Below are positions 27,356-35,287 of a stretch of DNA of 64,000 bases, piece after piece. Made by a program: the position numbers and the translations under genes. Within the stretch, counting starts at the first letter, position 1. Each line of letters begins with the position of its first letter. Origin of the DNA: Pseudomonas sp. WS 5079. Lineage in GTDB: Bacteria; Pseudomonadota; Gammaproteobacteria; Pseudomonadales; Pseudomonadaceae. Where the stretch lies: contig NZ_JAAQWN010000004.1 of assembly GCF_012985465.1 (NCBI RefSeq), positions 496,001 through 560,000 on the forward strand, written 5' to 3'. The notes under the pieces are model-generated. The model was not told the origin of the DNA, did no database searches, and saw nothing but the letters and a program-made list of their open reading frames with translations.

Positions 27356-27673
27356 ATGGTCATTGATTTCAGCCGATTGAACAGCGCCCAGGCAACGCCC
27401 GGCGGCACGCGTACCAACGCGGCCAAGGACAGCGTTGAAGCCAAGGCCCCGGCACTGCCCGCCAAGGCAGAACAAACCGCTTCGACCCAAAGTGGCGAAT
27501 CGGTGCATTTGAGCAACGAGGCTCAACAGTTGCAGAAGATCACGGACTCGCTGCGCGATCAGCCAGTTGTCAATAAAGCCCGCGTGGCCGAGTTGAAACA
27601 GGCGATTGCCGATGGCAGCTATCAGATCGACAACGACCGTTTAGCCGGCAAAATCATCAAAGCCGAGCGCTAG
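27356..27673 (+). CDS. flgM: Anti-sigma-28 factor FlgM
   Basis: The 105-residue protein has a disordered Ala/Lys-rich first half and the conserved FlgM C-terminal part (VHLSNEAQQLQKITDSL; ARVAELKQAIADGSYQID; LAGKIIKAE), which binds FliA until the hook is complete and FlgM is exported. The start MVIDFSRLN has AGAGG nine bases upstream. It is followed by flgN after 48 bases and is expressed both from its own sigma-28 promoter and by read-through from flgA. Confidence 0.94.
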   Translation: MVIDFSRLNSAQATPGGTRTNAAKDSVEAKAPALPAKAEQTASTQSGESVHLSNEAQQLQKITDSLRDQPVVNKARVAELKQAIADGSYQIDNDRLAGKIIKAER

Positions 27674-27721
27674 GCCAAGGCCTGCGCCAGGCTTTTGGAC
27701 GCTTAAAACCCAAGGCCAGCC

Positions 27722-28189
27722 ATGCACGACGAAAATTTGCTGCACCTGATCACTGAAGACCTGGCTCCCGCGCAACACCTGCTGGAGCTGCTTCAAGACG
27801 AATTCGTGGCCCTGTGCGGCCGCGATATGCGCCTGCTGGAAGATATACTGGCACGCAAGCAATCGTTGATCATCCTGCTTGAACAACACGGCCAGAAACG
27901 CAGCCAGATCCTGCTCAGCCTGGGCCTGCCCGCTGATCACAGCGGCCTGGAGCAGTTGGCCAGCCACTCGTCGGTCGGCGACCAGTTGCTGGCCCAGAGC
28001 GCAGCGCTCAATGAGTTGTTGATCAACTGCCAGCAAGCCAATGTGCTCAATGGCCAGTCGATCCAACTGCAGCAAGCCACCACCGCCAACCAGCTGCGCA
28101 TCCTCCATGGCGGCGAACCTCCAGCACTGTATAACGCCCAGGGCTCCACCTCACGGCTGGTCAAGCCCAGCACCCTCAGCCAAGCCTGA
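27722..28189 (+). CDS. flgN: Flagellar export chaperone FlgN
   Basis: The 155-residue helical cytoplasmic protein has the FlgN pattern: long amphipathic N-terminal helices ([26 protein letters not shown]...) and a QTNxxNG-like signature as [16 protein letters not shown] near residues 100-116. It is the chaperone for FlgK and FlgL, which are not encoded here. It sits between flgM and the PilZ brake gene, the usual Pseudomonas order. Confidence 0.92.
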   Translation: MHDENLLHLITEDLAPAQHLLELLQDEFVALCGRDMRLLEDILARKQSLIILLEQHGQKRSQILLSLGLPADHSGLEQLASHSSVGDQLLAQSAALNELLINCQQANVLNGQSIQLQQATTANQLRILHGGEPPALYNAQGSTSRLVKPSTLSQA

Positions 28190-28284
28190 CGCCGGTTTAT
28201 TGCGCGCCCTATCAAGGCGTGCCACATGCTGGCAAAATGCCGGTTCTTGCGTGTAGTCGTATTTTGTCTGGAGATGGAAGAACC

Positions 28285-29034
28285 GTGTTCAACACCCTTA
28301 GCGCGGAAGATGCTCCGCAGCCCCCCAAGGTCCTCACCACCCCTCTGGAAATTGCCAGCACCCTGCGGCTGCTGCAAGAGAGCCACGACCCGCTGATCAT
28401 CACCTTCCACGAACGCAACCAGCGCTTCCAAAGCTACCTGGTGGATGTCGACAAGGACAGCAAGACCCTGAGCCTGGACGAAATGATCCCGCCCGAAGGT
28501 GAACGCTATCTGGAGAATGGCGAAGCATTTCGTATCGAAGGCTTTCACGAAGGCGTGCGCGTGGCCTGGGACAGCAATGGCCCGCTGACCATCGGTGCAA
28601 AGGACGGCCACCGCATCTATAAAGGCAGCCTGCCAGAAGAAGTGGTCTACCATCAGCGCCGCAATGCCTTTCGCGCGGCATTGAAACTGGCGCAACTGGT
28701 GAATATCGAACTGGGTGGCGAGAAACTCAAGGCGCCTATCAGTGGCAAGCTGCTGGATATCTCCGCCACCGGCTGCAAGCTGCGCTTTGAAGGTGATATC
28801 TCCGAGCGCCTGCAACTAGGCCAGGTCTACGACCGTTTTATCGCCGCCCTGCCCTTCGGCAGCATGACCACGGCGGTGGAGCTGCGCTACCTGCACTTCG
28901 AAGAAAGGATCAACACCACCTTTGCCGGTGTGCGCTTTCACAACATGAGCGGCCTGGTGCAGCGCCAGGTTGAGCGGTTTGTCTACCAACTGCAGCGCGA
29001 GGCGCGACGGTTCGATAAAGACGACGACATGTAA
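28285..29034 (+). CDS. YcgR-type flagellar brake protein with PilZ domain
   Basis: The 249-residue protein has an N-terminal YcgR domain (about 15-110) and a C-terminal PilZ domain with the cyclic-di-GMP-binding signatures RNAFR (RxxxR) and DISATG (D/NxSxxG). When bound to c-di-GMP such proteins act on the flagellar motor and slow swimming. The start is a GTG preceded by GGAAG. It follows flgN by about 95 bases and ends at a bidirectional terminator. Confidence 0.9.
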   Translation: MFNTLSAEDAPQPPKVLTTPLEIASTLRLLQESHDPLIITFHERNQRFQSYLVDVDKDSKTLSLDEMIPPEGERYLENGEAFRIEGFHEGVRVAWDSNGPLTIGAKDGHRIYKGSLPEEVVYHQRRNAFRAALKLAQLVNIELGGEKLKAPISGKLLDISATGCKLRFEGDISERLQLGQVYDRFIAALPFGSMTTAVELRYLHFEERINTTFAGVRFHNMSGLVQRQVERFVYQLQREARRFDKDDDM

Positions 29035-29051
29035 GCGCCAAACCACAGGCA

Positions 29052-29093
29052 CAAAAAAACGGGCAGCTCCTTTGGGAACTGCCCGTTTTTTGT
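29052..29093. terminator. Bidirectional terminator between ycgR-type gene and MFS gene
   Basis: The stem AAAACGGGCAG/CTGCCCGTTTT has A/T runs on both sides and serves both convergent genes. Confidence 0.92.
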
Positions 29094-29094
29094 T

Positions 29095-30474
29095 TCAGGG
29101 ACGGGCCCGGCTCAGGTCATGCGGGTGTTCATCCGGGTCAGGATGCTCCGGCGGCTCGGGCTCGGGCTGCGGCTCCATCTCCGGCTCTGCGTCGGGCGCA
29201 GGCTCTGGCGCGGCGGTTTGCATCTGGTCCTGGACCACCTGCTCATCCACCCGCGGGTCGAGGGCTGCCACCAATGGCGAACTGGACATGCTGTCGGGCA
29301 TGGCCACGTGGTGCAACGGCGCGTCGTCCACCTGATGCAGGTTGGTCACAGCCTTGGGGCGAATACGCCAGACCAGGATCAATGCGCACAGGCTGAAGAA
29401 GGCATAGAGCATCTGGTTGCCAAACAGCTTCATCACCACGCCGGCCAGCAACGGCCCGATACTCGCGCCCACCCCGTAGGTCACCAGCAACATCGCGGTG
29501 AGCGACACTCGGCGATCACCTTCGACATGGTCATTGGAAAATGCCACGGCCAGCGGATAGAGGCAGAACTGCACCAACGAACACAGGAACCCGGCGATAA
29601 ACAGCACTTCCAGCGGCACCTGGGTCATGATCGCCAGCGGCAATGCCGCCACCGCCAGGCACAGGGCGAAACAGCGAATCAACAAGGCGCGGTCATAGCG
29701 ATCGGACAGCCAGCCCAGCGGCCACTGCACCAACAGGCCGGCAAAAATGCAGCTACCCATGAACAGGCCGACCTGTTCGGTGCTCAAGCCCTGTTGGGCC
29801 GCGTACAGCGGCGCCAGGCCGTAGAAGGACCCGACGATCAGGCCCGCCCCCAGCACCGTACTCAAAGACTGCGGCACACGCTTGATAAAAAAGCGCGGCT
29901 CCATCGGCGCCGGATGCAAGGGCGCGGGGTGAATACGCCGGGTCATGGCGACCGGCACCAGGCACAGGGCAAAACACAGCGCCACCAGCATCAGCAACTC
30001 AAGCCCCAATTGGGGGTGCATGACCAGAATCAGTTGGCCCAGCACCAGGCCCAGGTACGACGCGATCATATAGCCGCTGAACACCACGCCACGCTGCTTG
30101 GCATCCGCCTGCTCGTTGAGCCAGCTCTCGATCACCATGTACTGGCACATCATGCCGAGGCCGACGATTATCCGTAGCACGATCCAGGCCGGCAGCCAGT
30201 CCACCAGGCCATGGCCCAGCACCGCCGCACCGACAATCCCGGCACAGGTGGCATAGGCCCGAATATGACCAACGCGGGCGATCAGGCGATGCCCGATCTT
30301 GCCACCCAGCACCAGGCCAAAATAGTTGGCCGCCATCAGCGCACCGACCCATAGGCTGTCGACGTTATCCGCCGCCAGGCGCAAGGCCAGGTAAGTACTG
30401 AGCAGGCCGGAGCCGATCAGCATCATCAAGGAGGCGAAATAAAGGGCTCGAAAAGATTTCCAGATCTGGCGCAT
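29095..30474 (-). CDS. Major facilitator superfamily transporter (YcaD-like)
   Basis: The 459-residue protein has 12 predicted membrane helices. It has the MFS loop GKIGHRLIARVGHIR between helices 2 and 3 and a second copy-like motif GWLSDRYDRALLIR in the second half. It resembles the YcaD/TsgA-like sugar or drug group. The C-terminal 80 residues form an unusual hydrophilic Pro/Glu/Asp-rich tail with repeated PEP/EPE units. The start MRQIWKSF was chosen over an upstream ATG because homologues begin there. The substrate is unknown. Its start lies about 380 bases from the island's attL. Confidence 0.82.
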   Translation of the reverse strand: MRQIWKSFRALYFASLMMLIGSGLLSTYLALRLAADNVDSLWVGALMAANYFGLVLGGKIGHRLIARVGHIRAYATCAGIVGAAVLGHGLVDWLPAWIVLRIIVGLGMMCQYMVIESWLNEQADAKQRGVVFSGYMIASYLGLVLGQLILVMHPQLGLELLMLVALCFALCLVPVAMTRRIHPAPLHPAPMEPRFFIKRVPQSLSTVLGAGLIVGSFYGLAPLYAAQQGLSTEQVGLFMGSCIFAGLLVQWPLGWLSDRYDRALLIRCFALCLAVAALPLAIMTQVPLEVLFIAGFLCSLVQFCLYPLAVAFSNDHVEGDRRVSLTAMLLVTYGVGASIGPLLAGVVMKLFGNQMLYAFFSLCALILVWRIRPKAVTNLHQVDDAPLHHVAMPDSMSSSPLVAALDPRVDEQVVQDQMQTAAPEPAPDAEPEMEPQPEPEPPEHPDPDEHPHDLSRARP

Positions 30475-30778
30475 CGGCGTTCCGAGCGGCTCCTTGCAGT
30501 GGGTGTCAGGCAATTCGCACTAGCCTGAGGGCGAAGCGTCGTTAAGCCCAGGCACCCAACTACACAGGCACCCAGGGGCATTTTGATCCAGCAAGCGGCA
30601 CAACCTCGGGATCACCGAAGCATGCAGCCTTCGATGAACTTGGCACCCAACAGTTCCTTCGCTGTTCAGCTACGTGTCAGACGCATCCAGACCGGGGGCG
30701 AGGTACAAGGTTTTAACAATATATCTCGCCAGCCAGCCCAAAGGCACTGGCCAAGCGGCCAAGAAAACAGCCGCCCAT
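30475..30778. other. Non-coding stretch before the tRNA-Arg integration site
   Basis: About 300 bases lie upstream of the MFS gene. I see no supported gene. It presumably holds the MFS promoter. Confidence 0.5.
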
Positions 30779-30815
30779 AAAAAAACCCCGCCAGCAAAAT
30801 CTGATCGGGGTTTTT
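30779..30815 (-). terminator. Stranded original terminator of tRNA-Arg(CCT)
   Basis: The 10-bp stem AAAAACCCCG/CGGGGTTTTT has a T-run on the minus strand. It lies 35 bases beyond attL in the direction in which the tRNA was transcribed. The tRNA itself is now 13 kb away at attR, so this looks like its pre-insertion terminator. Confidence 0.72.
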
Positions 30816-30849
30816 CAGCGTCTCGGCCAGGGTGGAGGCGAGACTGCAA

Positions 30850-30897
30850 ATGGTGTCCCAGGGCCGGTTCGAACGGCCAACCTTCCCCTTAGGAGGG
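30850..30897. repeat. attL, 48-bp direct repeat (tRNA-Arg 3' fragment)
   Basis: It is identical to 43837-43884 and starts with the TGG (CCA complement) of the tRNA 3' end. It contains the T-arm and the 3' half of the anticodon stem but not the remainder of the gene. Confidence 0.95.
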
Positions 30898-30990
30898 TCA
30901 TATCAAGCCCAGTCACCATTGAGAAAACCCAGTATTTATTGGCCTTAGCGTCCGGTTGCGTCCGTAAAAACGACCCCGTATAGTACTTTT

Positions 30991-31008
30991 TGCACCCACC
31001 ATGCACCC
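30991..31008 (+). promoter_or_regulatory. Candidate integrase arm-type sites, left pair
   Basis: Two TGCACCC repeats start 11 bases apart, 94 bases inside attL. An identical pair with the same spacing lies inside attR. Confidence 0.5.
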
Positions 31009-31019
31009 ATGGGAACAAA

Positions 31020-32231
31020 TTGAAAGAGAAGCTAACAGCCAAACTGCTGGGATCACTGCAGGTCACTGGCAACGAATACGAAGTTCACGATACCACCGTC
31101 GGCGGTCTATTCGTGCGTGTTACTGCCGCAGGTGCAAAGTCTTACGTCGTCTCCTGGGCCCGTGGCCGGAAGAAGACTTTAGGCCGTGTAGGCATTCTCA
31201 CGCTTGATCAAGCGCGCACTGAGGCCACTCAGTACCTCGCAGAAGCCCGAGCACATGGAGAGCCTCTGGCGGTCACTCAAGGCCGAAGGGGAGCCACCCT
31301 GCCCTCCTTGCGCGACTTCATTGAAGACACCTATATGCCGTGGTTCAAGGCTCATCACAAAGGCCACGAGAAGACGCAGCACACCCTCAGCAATAACTTC
31401 GACCCAATCATGTCCCAGCGCCTGGACGCGATCACCGGGCGAGACCTGGAGCAGATCCGCACCGCCTGGATGCAAGCCGGCAACAAAGCATCGACGGTGA
31501 ATCGAAAAATGGGCTCGATCAGTGGTGTTTTCAGTCGTGCCGTTGAGTGGGAGTACATCGACACACACCCGCTGGCCAAGCTGAAACAGCTCAAAGTCGA
31601 CTCAAAGGGGGTGATTCGCTACCTGGCTGCTGATGAGACCAAGCGTCTACGCGACGCCCTGGACGCTCGACAGGATGAGATGAGGGCTGAGCGCGAGAGT
31701 GCAAACACCTGGAGGACGGACCGCCACCGAGAGCCGATGCCAAGCCTGCTGGAACTGCCCTTCACCGATCACCTGAAGGCCATGGTGTTGGTATCGTTGA
31801 ATACCGGCATGAGGCGCGGAGAGCTGTTCGACCTGAAATGGTCAGCGGTGAACTTCGACACGAAGACAATCACAGTCGCCGGGGCCACCACCAAGACAAG
31901 CGATACGCGCCACATCCCGATGAACAGGGAGACTATTGGGGTGCTGGAAGCCTGGAAAAAGCAGGTGAGCGAGTCGCCGTATGTCTTCCCTGGCCAAGGC
32001 GGCGGTCGTTTTGAGGACGTGAAAAGCGCCTGGCTCAAATTGCTTGAGCGGGCGCAGATCGACGGATTCCGCTGGCACGATATGCGGCACGACTTTGCTT
32101 CACGCCTGGTAATGGCTGGCGTACCGCTCAACACGGTACGGGATCTGCTGGGGCACGCCGATATTAAGATGACACTTCGTTACGCGCACTTGGCGCCAGG
32201 CACCAAGGCCGCCGCGGTAGAGCTGATTTAG
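31020..32231 (+). CDS. Tyrosine integrase (P4-type)
   Basis: The 403-residue phage-type tyrosine recombinase has an N-terminal arm-binding domain (about 1-90, GLFVRVTAAGAKSYVVSW), a core-binding domain (about 100-190) and a catalytic domain with Arg in NTGMRRGELFDL, HDMRH, the histidine in GHADIKM, and the nucleophilic Tyr in TLRYAH. It inserts the element at the tRNA-Arg 3' end. The start is uncertain: TTG at 31020 with GGGA upstream is preferred, an earlier TTG at 30990 lies in the TGCACCC repeats. It is adjacent to attL as expected. Confidence 0.93.
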   Translation: MKEKLTAKLLGSLQVTGNEYEVHDTTVGGLFVRVTAAGAKSYVVSWARGRKKTLGRVGILTLDQARTEATQYLAEARAHGEPLAVTQGRRGATLPSLRDFIEDTYMPWFKAHHKGHEKTQHTLSNNFDPIMSQRLDAITGRDLEQIRTAWMQAGNKASTVNRKMGSISGVFSRAVEWEYIDTHPLAKLKQLKVDSKGVIRYLAADETKRLRDALDARQDEMRAERESANTWRTDRHREPMPSLLELPFTDHLKAMVLVSLNTGMRRGELFDLKWSAVNFDTKTITVAGATTKTSDTRHIPMNRETIGVLEAWKKQVSESPYVFPGQGGGRFEDVKSAWLKLLERAQIDGFRWHDMRHDFASRLVMAGVPLNTVRDLLGHADIKMTLRYAHLAPGTKAAAVELI

Positions 32232-32725
32232 AAAGGAGGCTCAAAGGGAACGATAGTGCGGCTTTCTTTGTTTTCCTCCACGTGCTCGAGAAGGTCGCTC
32301 CAGAACATTCGGATATATTCTCGATCAAGGCGACCTACCCCCTCGACTTGCCAGTGAGTGCCAATTTTTGCGTGCGCTTTTTCCATGAAAACAGGGGATG
32401 CCTTAATCGTCTCCCAGATACGCTGCTCTTCAAATGTGAGGAGGTTAGGCAGGTGATAGCAGAGATTTACAAAGCGCTCACTTTCATCAGTCGACCACAC
32501 CTCTGTTACGGCATTAGCAACCGACCGGCTCTCTGTATTCCCACCATCATGAAATGGAACATCAAGATCGAAAACCAACGCTTCAACTGCTGCCTCTACT
32601 ACCCCAGTAATTGACTGCCGTTTTACCCGAGAAATGACGTCGATCGTGAATTTGACCTTTGGGTCTAACCGGAGGGTCAGTGTTTCGGTCTTCCGCGATC
32701 CCTGGTTAGGTTTGTTCTTGGCCAT
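32228..32725 (-). CDS. Ribbon-helix-helix-like island protein
   Basis: The 165-residue protein begins with a basic tail and a segment that looks like a ribbon-helix-helix fold (TETLTLRLDPKVKF, then TIDVISRVKRQSITGVVEAAVEAL; residues 15-50). The rest is acidic with no recognised domain. It is convergent with the integrase; the two stop codons overlap. The ATG at 32725 has GGAG nine bases upstream. It could repress the island's early genes; that is inference from position. Confidence 0.65.
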   Translation of the reverse strand: MAKNKPNQGSRKTETLTLRLDPKVKFTIDVISRVKRQSITGVVEAAVEALVFDLDVPFHDGGNTESRSVANAVTEVWSTDESERFVNLCYHLPNLLTFEEQRIWETIKASPVFMEKAHAKIGTHWQVEGVGRLDREYIRMFWSDLLEHVEENKESRTIVPFEPPF

Positions 32726-32887
32726 TTCAAAATCTCCGAGCCATAAATCGAGCGACAATCCTAATCCGTACGTCCGAGCGAGTCCATACGCTCATACAAA
32801 TCATATAGCATCAGTTGACGTACAGTATTCTTAACGAATAGGATTGGTCCACGGCCACTCAATTCCAATGGCCGATGGAGAACCAAA

Positions 32888-33088
32888 ATGCTTGCAGCAG
32901 AACAACCAGCAGCCTTGTCCGTCAGCGTCGAAGACGCAGCTCGGATCGTCGGATATTCGCGATCGGGTGTTTATGAGTTGATAGCAAAGGGAGAAATCAA
33001 AACCTTCAAGCTTGGTAGGCGTCGCTTGATTCTGATGAGCGAACTTAAGGTTTGGATCGAACGAGCAGCGAAGGAAGGTGCCCGGTGA
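32888..33088 (+). CDS. Excisionase/AlpA-like MerR-type DNA-binding protein
   Basis: This 66-residue protein has the excisionase-type winged helix (VSVEDAARIVGYSRSGVYELIAKGEIKTFKLGRRRLILMSELKVWIE). Proteins like it act as directionality factors or regulators of integrases. It has GGAG 9 bases upstream of the ATG and a GTGA overlap with the next tiny gene. It heads a row of small genes that continues to about 33.9 kb. Confidence 0.82.
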   Translation: MLAAEQPAALSVSVEDAARIVGYSRSGVYELIAKGEIKTFKLGRRRLILMSELKVWIERAAKEGAR

Positions 33089-33228
33089 TTAGTGCGTTGC
33101 CCCTGGAAGCTGGACCGGAAGGGATTGAATCAAGAGAACTGAATAATAGAGAGAGCGTTAAGGCGGTGTTCGAGCACCGCCCTAACGAAAACACACTGGA
33201 TAGCACCAACGTGAAGGGCAAACTATGA
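33085..33228 (+). CDS. Tiny coupled gene of unknown function
   Basis: This 47-codon frame starts with a GTG overlapping the excisionase stop (GTGA). It ends with TGA overlapping the next gene's ATG (ATGA). The perfect fit at both ends suggests a real translationally coupled gene. The product is hydrophilic and starts VISALPLEAGPEG; I recognise no domain. Confidence 0.55.
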   Translation: MISALPLEAGPEGIESRELNNRESVKAVFEHRPNENTLDSTNVKGKL

Positions 33229-33461
33229 CACGCCATTCTTCGACAGAGCAAGACCGCAAGATGATAGAGGCGCTGAGAAACGGCCCTGTATCGACCATCG
33301 AAGCCGCTAGGGATCTGGATATAGTCCAGCCACCGAATACGATCCGCCGCCTCAGAAAGAAAGGCAACGAGATTCGTACCTATTGGACGCATCAGTCCAC
33401 CGAGCCAGGCCGCCCGCCACATCGCGTGGCCAAGTACATCCTCATGCGCGAAGCGTCCTAA
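33225..33461 (+). CDS. Small helix-turn-helix protein
   Basis: The 78-residue protein has a winged-helix-like layout: STEQDRKMIEAL, then VSTIEAARDLDI, QPPNTIRRLRKKGNEI and a basic wing ending RVAKYILM. It looks like the phage/island HTH proteins that follow excisionase genes. Its ATG overlaps the stop of the tiny gene before it. A DNA-binding role is inferred. Confidence 0.65.
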   Translation: MTRHSSTEQDRKMIEALRNGPVSTIEAARDLDIVQPPNTIRRLRKKGNEIRTYWTHQSTEPGRPPHRVAKYILMREAS

Positions 33462-33525
33462 ACCAGATATCCAGCGCTTTCCCCAGTTGTGGGGCAAGCG
33501 CTCGCACCTGCCTGTGAGCCGCTGA

Positions 33526-33930
33526 ATGGCCAGAAAGAAATCCTACAAAGTCGATTTTGGCGGCGGCCGAGTTTTGGCGCTTCCCTATCGGCTCTTGGTC
33601 AGCGACGCCTTCGACAATCTGTCGACCAAGGCGGTAACGGTGCTGATCAAGTTGGCCAGGAACTACAACGGCCGTAATAACGGGGATCTCTCCTGCACTG
33701 CCTCAATGATGGCCAAGGGTAAGCCTATGGACGCGAAGACACTTGCCTCAGCCCTCGCTGAGCTTATGGAGGCTGGGCTGATCGTTCGCACAAGGGAGAG
33801 CCGTAAGGGCGGTAGAGAGCAGGGAATGGCCCGTTGCGCGCTGTATGCGGTCACGTGGGCAGCAATTGACGACTGCCCGGGAAAGGAGCTCGAGATTTCC
33901 CCTGGGCCACCGCGCTTCAAGTTCATCTGA
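33526..33930 (+). CDS. Winged-helix replication-like island protein
   Basis: The 134-residue basic protein starts ARKKSYKVDFGGG and contains a winged-helix segment (LSTKAVTVLIKLARNY through TLASALAELMEAGLIVRTRES). Such proteins are common next to excisionase genes in Pseudomonas islands and phages and resemble small replication-initiator N-domains. It is followed by several palindromic repeats. No clear ribosome binding site is seen. The replication role is inference. Confidence 0.55.
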   Translation: MARKKSYKVDFGGGRVLALPYRLLVSDAFDNLSTKAVTVLIKLARNYNGRNNGDLSCTASMMAKGKPMDAKTLASALAELMEAGLIVRTRESRKGGREQGMARCALYAVTWAAIDDCPGKELEISPGPPRFKFI

Positions 33931-33944
33931 GTTCGAGTTTTTCG

Positions 33945-34111
33945 GTGGGAATTTTTCCGCCTAGTACTGGGAATTTTTCCCAGTCATCACTCCCTCATTG
34001 TCCGGTTGCGTCCGGGTATTTTGCTGAAATGGTGCAGTACTGGGATTTTTTCCCAGTACCTTTCAATGAAACCGGGGCCTCCAGAGGAGTGCGTAAACGG
34101 AAAAAATCCCA
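33945..34111. repeat. Cluster of palindromic GGGA-T-tract-TCCC repeats
   Basis: Four related units occur: GGGAATTTTTCC at 33947, ACTGGGAATTTTTCCCAGT at 33966-33984, a 9-bp-arm palindrome with a five-T centre at 34037-34059, and an inverted GGAAAAAATCCC at 34099-34110. They lie directly behind the replication-like gene. They could be iteron-type origin sites or operators. Confidence 0.72.
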
Positions 34112-34146
34112 CCCTTTATAAATTACCACCACCAGGGGTTATTAAG

Positions 34147-34341
34147 ATGGGACCAAGGACCTACCAGCAGGCCCGCTGCACTCATGGTTATGCTGGGAAA
34201 TGTAAGCGCATCGGAGGCTTCACTTTCCTTATTCTCGACTGGCGACCTTGGACGATGCTCGGAATGTGCAGACCGTGCGCCGAGGAAGTGAGGAAAGACC
34301 TTATCTATCTCGCCGAGAAGGCACCAACGGCCAACAAATGA
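34147..34341 (+). CDS. Small cysteine-containing protein
   Basis: This 64-residue frame has cysteines in ARCTHGYAGKCKR and GMCRPCAEE, suggestive of a zinc-binding fold. A longer frame from a TTG at 34006 would run through the palindromic repeats and is unlikely. The evidence for translation is weak. Confidence 0.45.
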   Translation: MGPRTYQQARCTHGYAGKCKRIGGFTFLILDWRPWTMLGMCRPCAEEVRKDLIYLAEKAPTANK

Positions 34342-34376
34342 AAAAGGGCACCACCCTGTTTCGGGGTAGTGCCCTT
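34341..34376 (-). terminator. Rho-independent terminator
   Basis: The stem AAGGGCACCACCC with its complement is followed on the minus strand by a T-run. It serves the minus-strand gene at 34408. Confidence 0.85.
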
Positions 34377-34407
34377 GATGCTGCGAAGGTTTCTTTGCTT
34401 GTCAGCC

Positions 34408-34773
34408 CTACTCCAACACCACCGCGCGGTATTGCTGATCACCGCCCAGGTCATCCGAGCCGAAAAGAGCCTGGTTGACGGCCTTCCTACTCTCAAGCAG
34501 AAGGTCATGCTCATCATGAGTGCCAATGTCCGCCGCAACCCACTCAGGGAGCTCCTTACGCCGCCGTAACTCGCTCAGGTGTGTCCACCACCGGGTAGCG
34601 TAGCGACGCTCTGCGAGGATTAGCTCAACCACCAAGGTTCGTTGCTTCTCGGTGAAGAGGGGCAGATGTAAGACGCTAGCGTCGCCCGCCTCAGTGCGTG
34701 CCGAGCCCTCCCCTTCAAATCCGGACTTATCTTGGCCTTTCAGAGCGTTACTGATATTTTGGTAAAGTTGCAT
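34408..34773 (-). CDS. Unknown helical protein
   Basis: The 121-residue protein from MQLYQNISN on has a Trp-rich central helix (ERRYATRWWTHLSELRRRKELPEW) and no domain I recognise. It is acidic at its C-terminus. It ends 32 bases before a terminator, so it appears to be a real single gene. Confidence 0.55.
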   Translation of the reverse strand: MQLYQNISNALKGQDKSGFEGEGSARTEAGDASVLHLPLFTEKQRTLVVELILAERRYATRWWTHLSELRRRKELPEWVAADIGTHDEHDLLLESRKAVNQALFGSDDLGGDQQYRAVVLE

Positions 34774-34919
34774 GACGTGTACCTTGAAGTTTCGTCGTGT
34801 GATCGCCAGGCCGCTGTTGACGCAGCGGCTTGGCACCTTTTCTGTGATGGCTCAAAATAGAGCCATCGATTCAATCGGCTAGATTTTCAGCCGATTACCG
34901 GGGTGAACGGTCTGTTCAA

Positions 34920-35150
34920 CTACTGCTTACCCTTCTCGCTGATCCAGCCTGCCGCCCAGCTTAGGGGGTCTTTCGACTCCATCGGATTGAGTGGCTTCCC
35001 GTCGCGTGCCGCTTGCTTACCCTCCTGCTCTGTCTCTGTGTGAATCCATACAGAGGTATGCCTATAGCCTGCTTCGCGCTGTCGCTCCTTGAAGAGCCTT
35101 TGGCGTTTTGCCGCGGATAAAGGCTCTTTGGGCTCAGAGGGCTTGCTCAT
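34920..35150 (-). CDS. Small charged protein
   Basis: The 76-residue protein is rich in Lys, Glu and Arg (SAAKRQRLFKERQREAGYRHTSVWIHTETEQEGKQ...). This resembles short island regulators with a basic helix before a beta strand, such as a ribbon-helix-helix variant. The start has GGAGAG five bases upstream. It is divergent from the AT-rich membrane gene. The function is unknown. Confidence 0.6.
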   Translation of the reverse strand: MSKPSEPKEPLSAAKRQRLFKERQREAGYRHTSVWIHTETEQEGKQAARDGKPLNPMESKDPLSWAAGWISEKGKQ

Positions 35151-35287
35151 CAATCTCTCCATTCACACTTGCTGTGAGAGGACTATAATCATTCGTTAGT
35201 GGTAACGCAAGATATAGAATGCAAGCACACACTTGGCATCCCCTGCAGATGGATCCTGACTCCCTTTCACAGCATGGTGATGGCATA

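Noticed and set aside
34006..34146. N-terminal extension of the small Cys protein from a TTG at 34006
   Set aside because: It would translate the palindromic repeats; there is no ribosome binding site.
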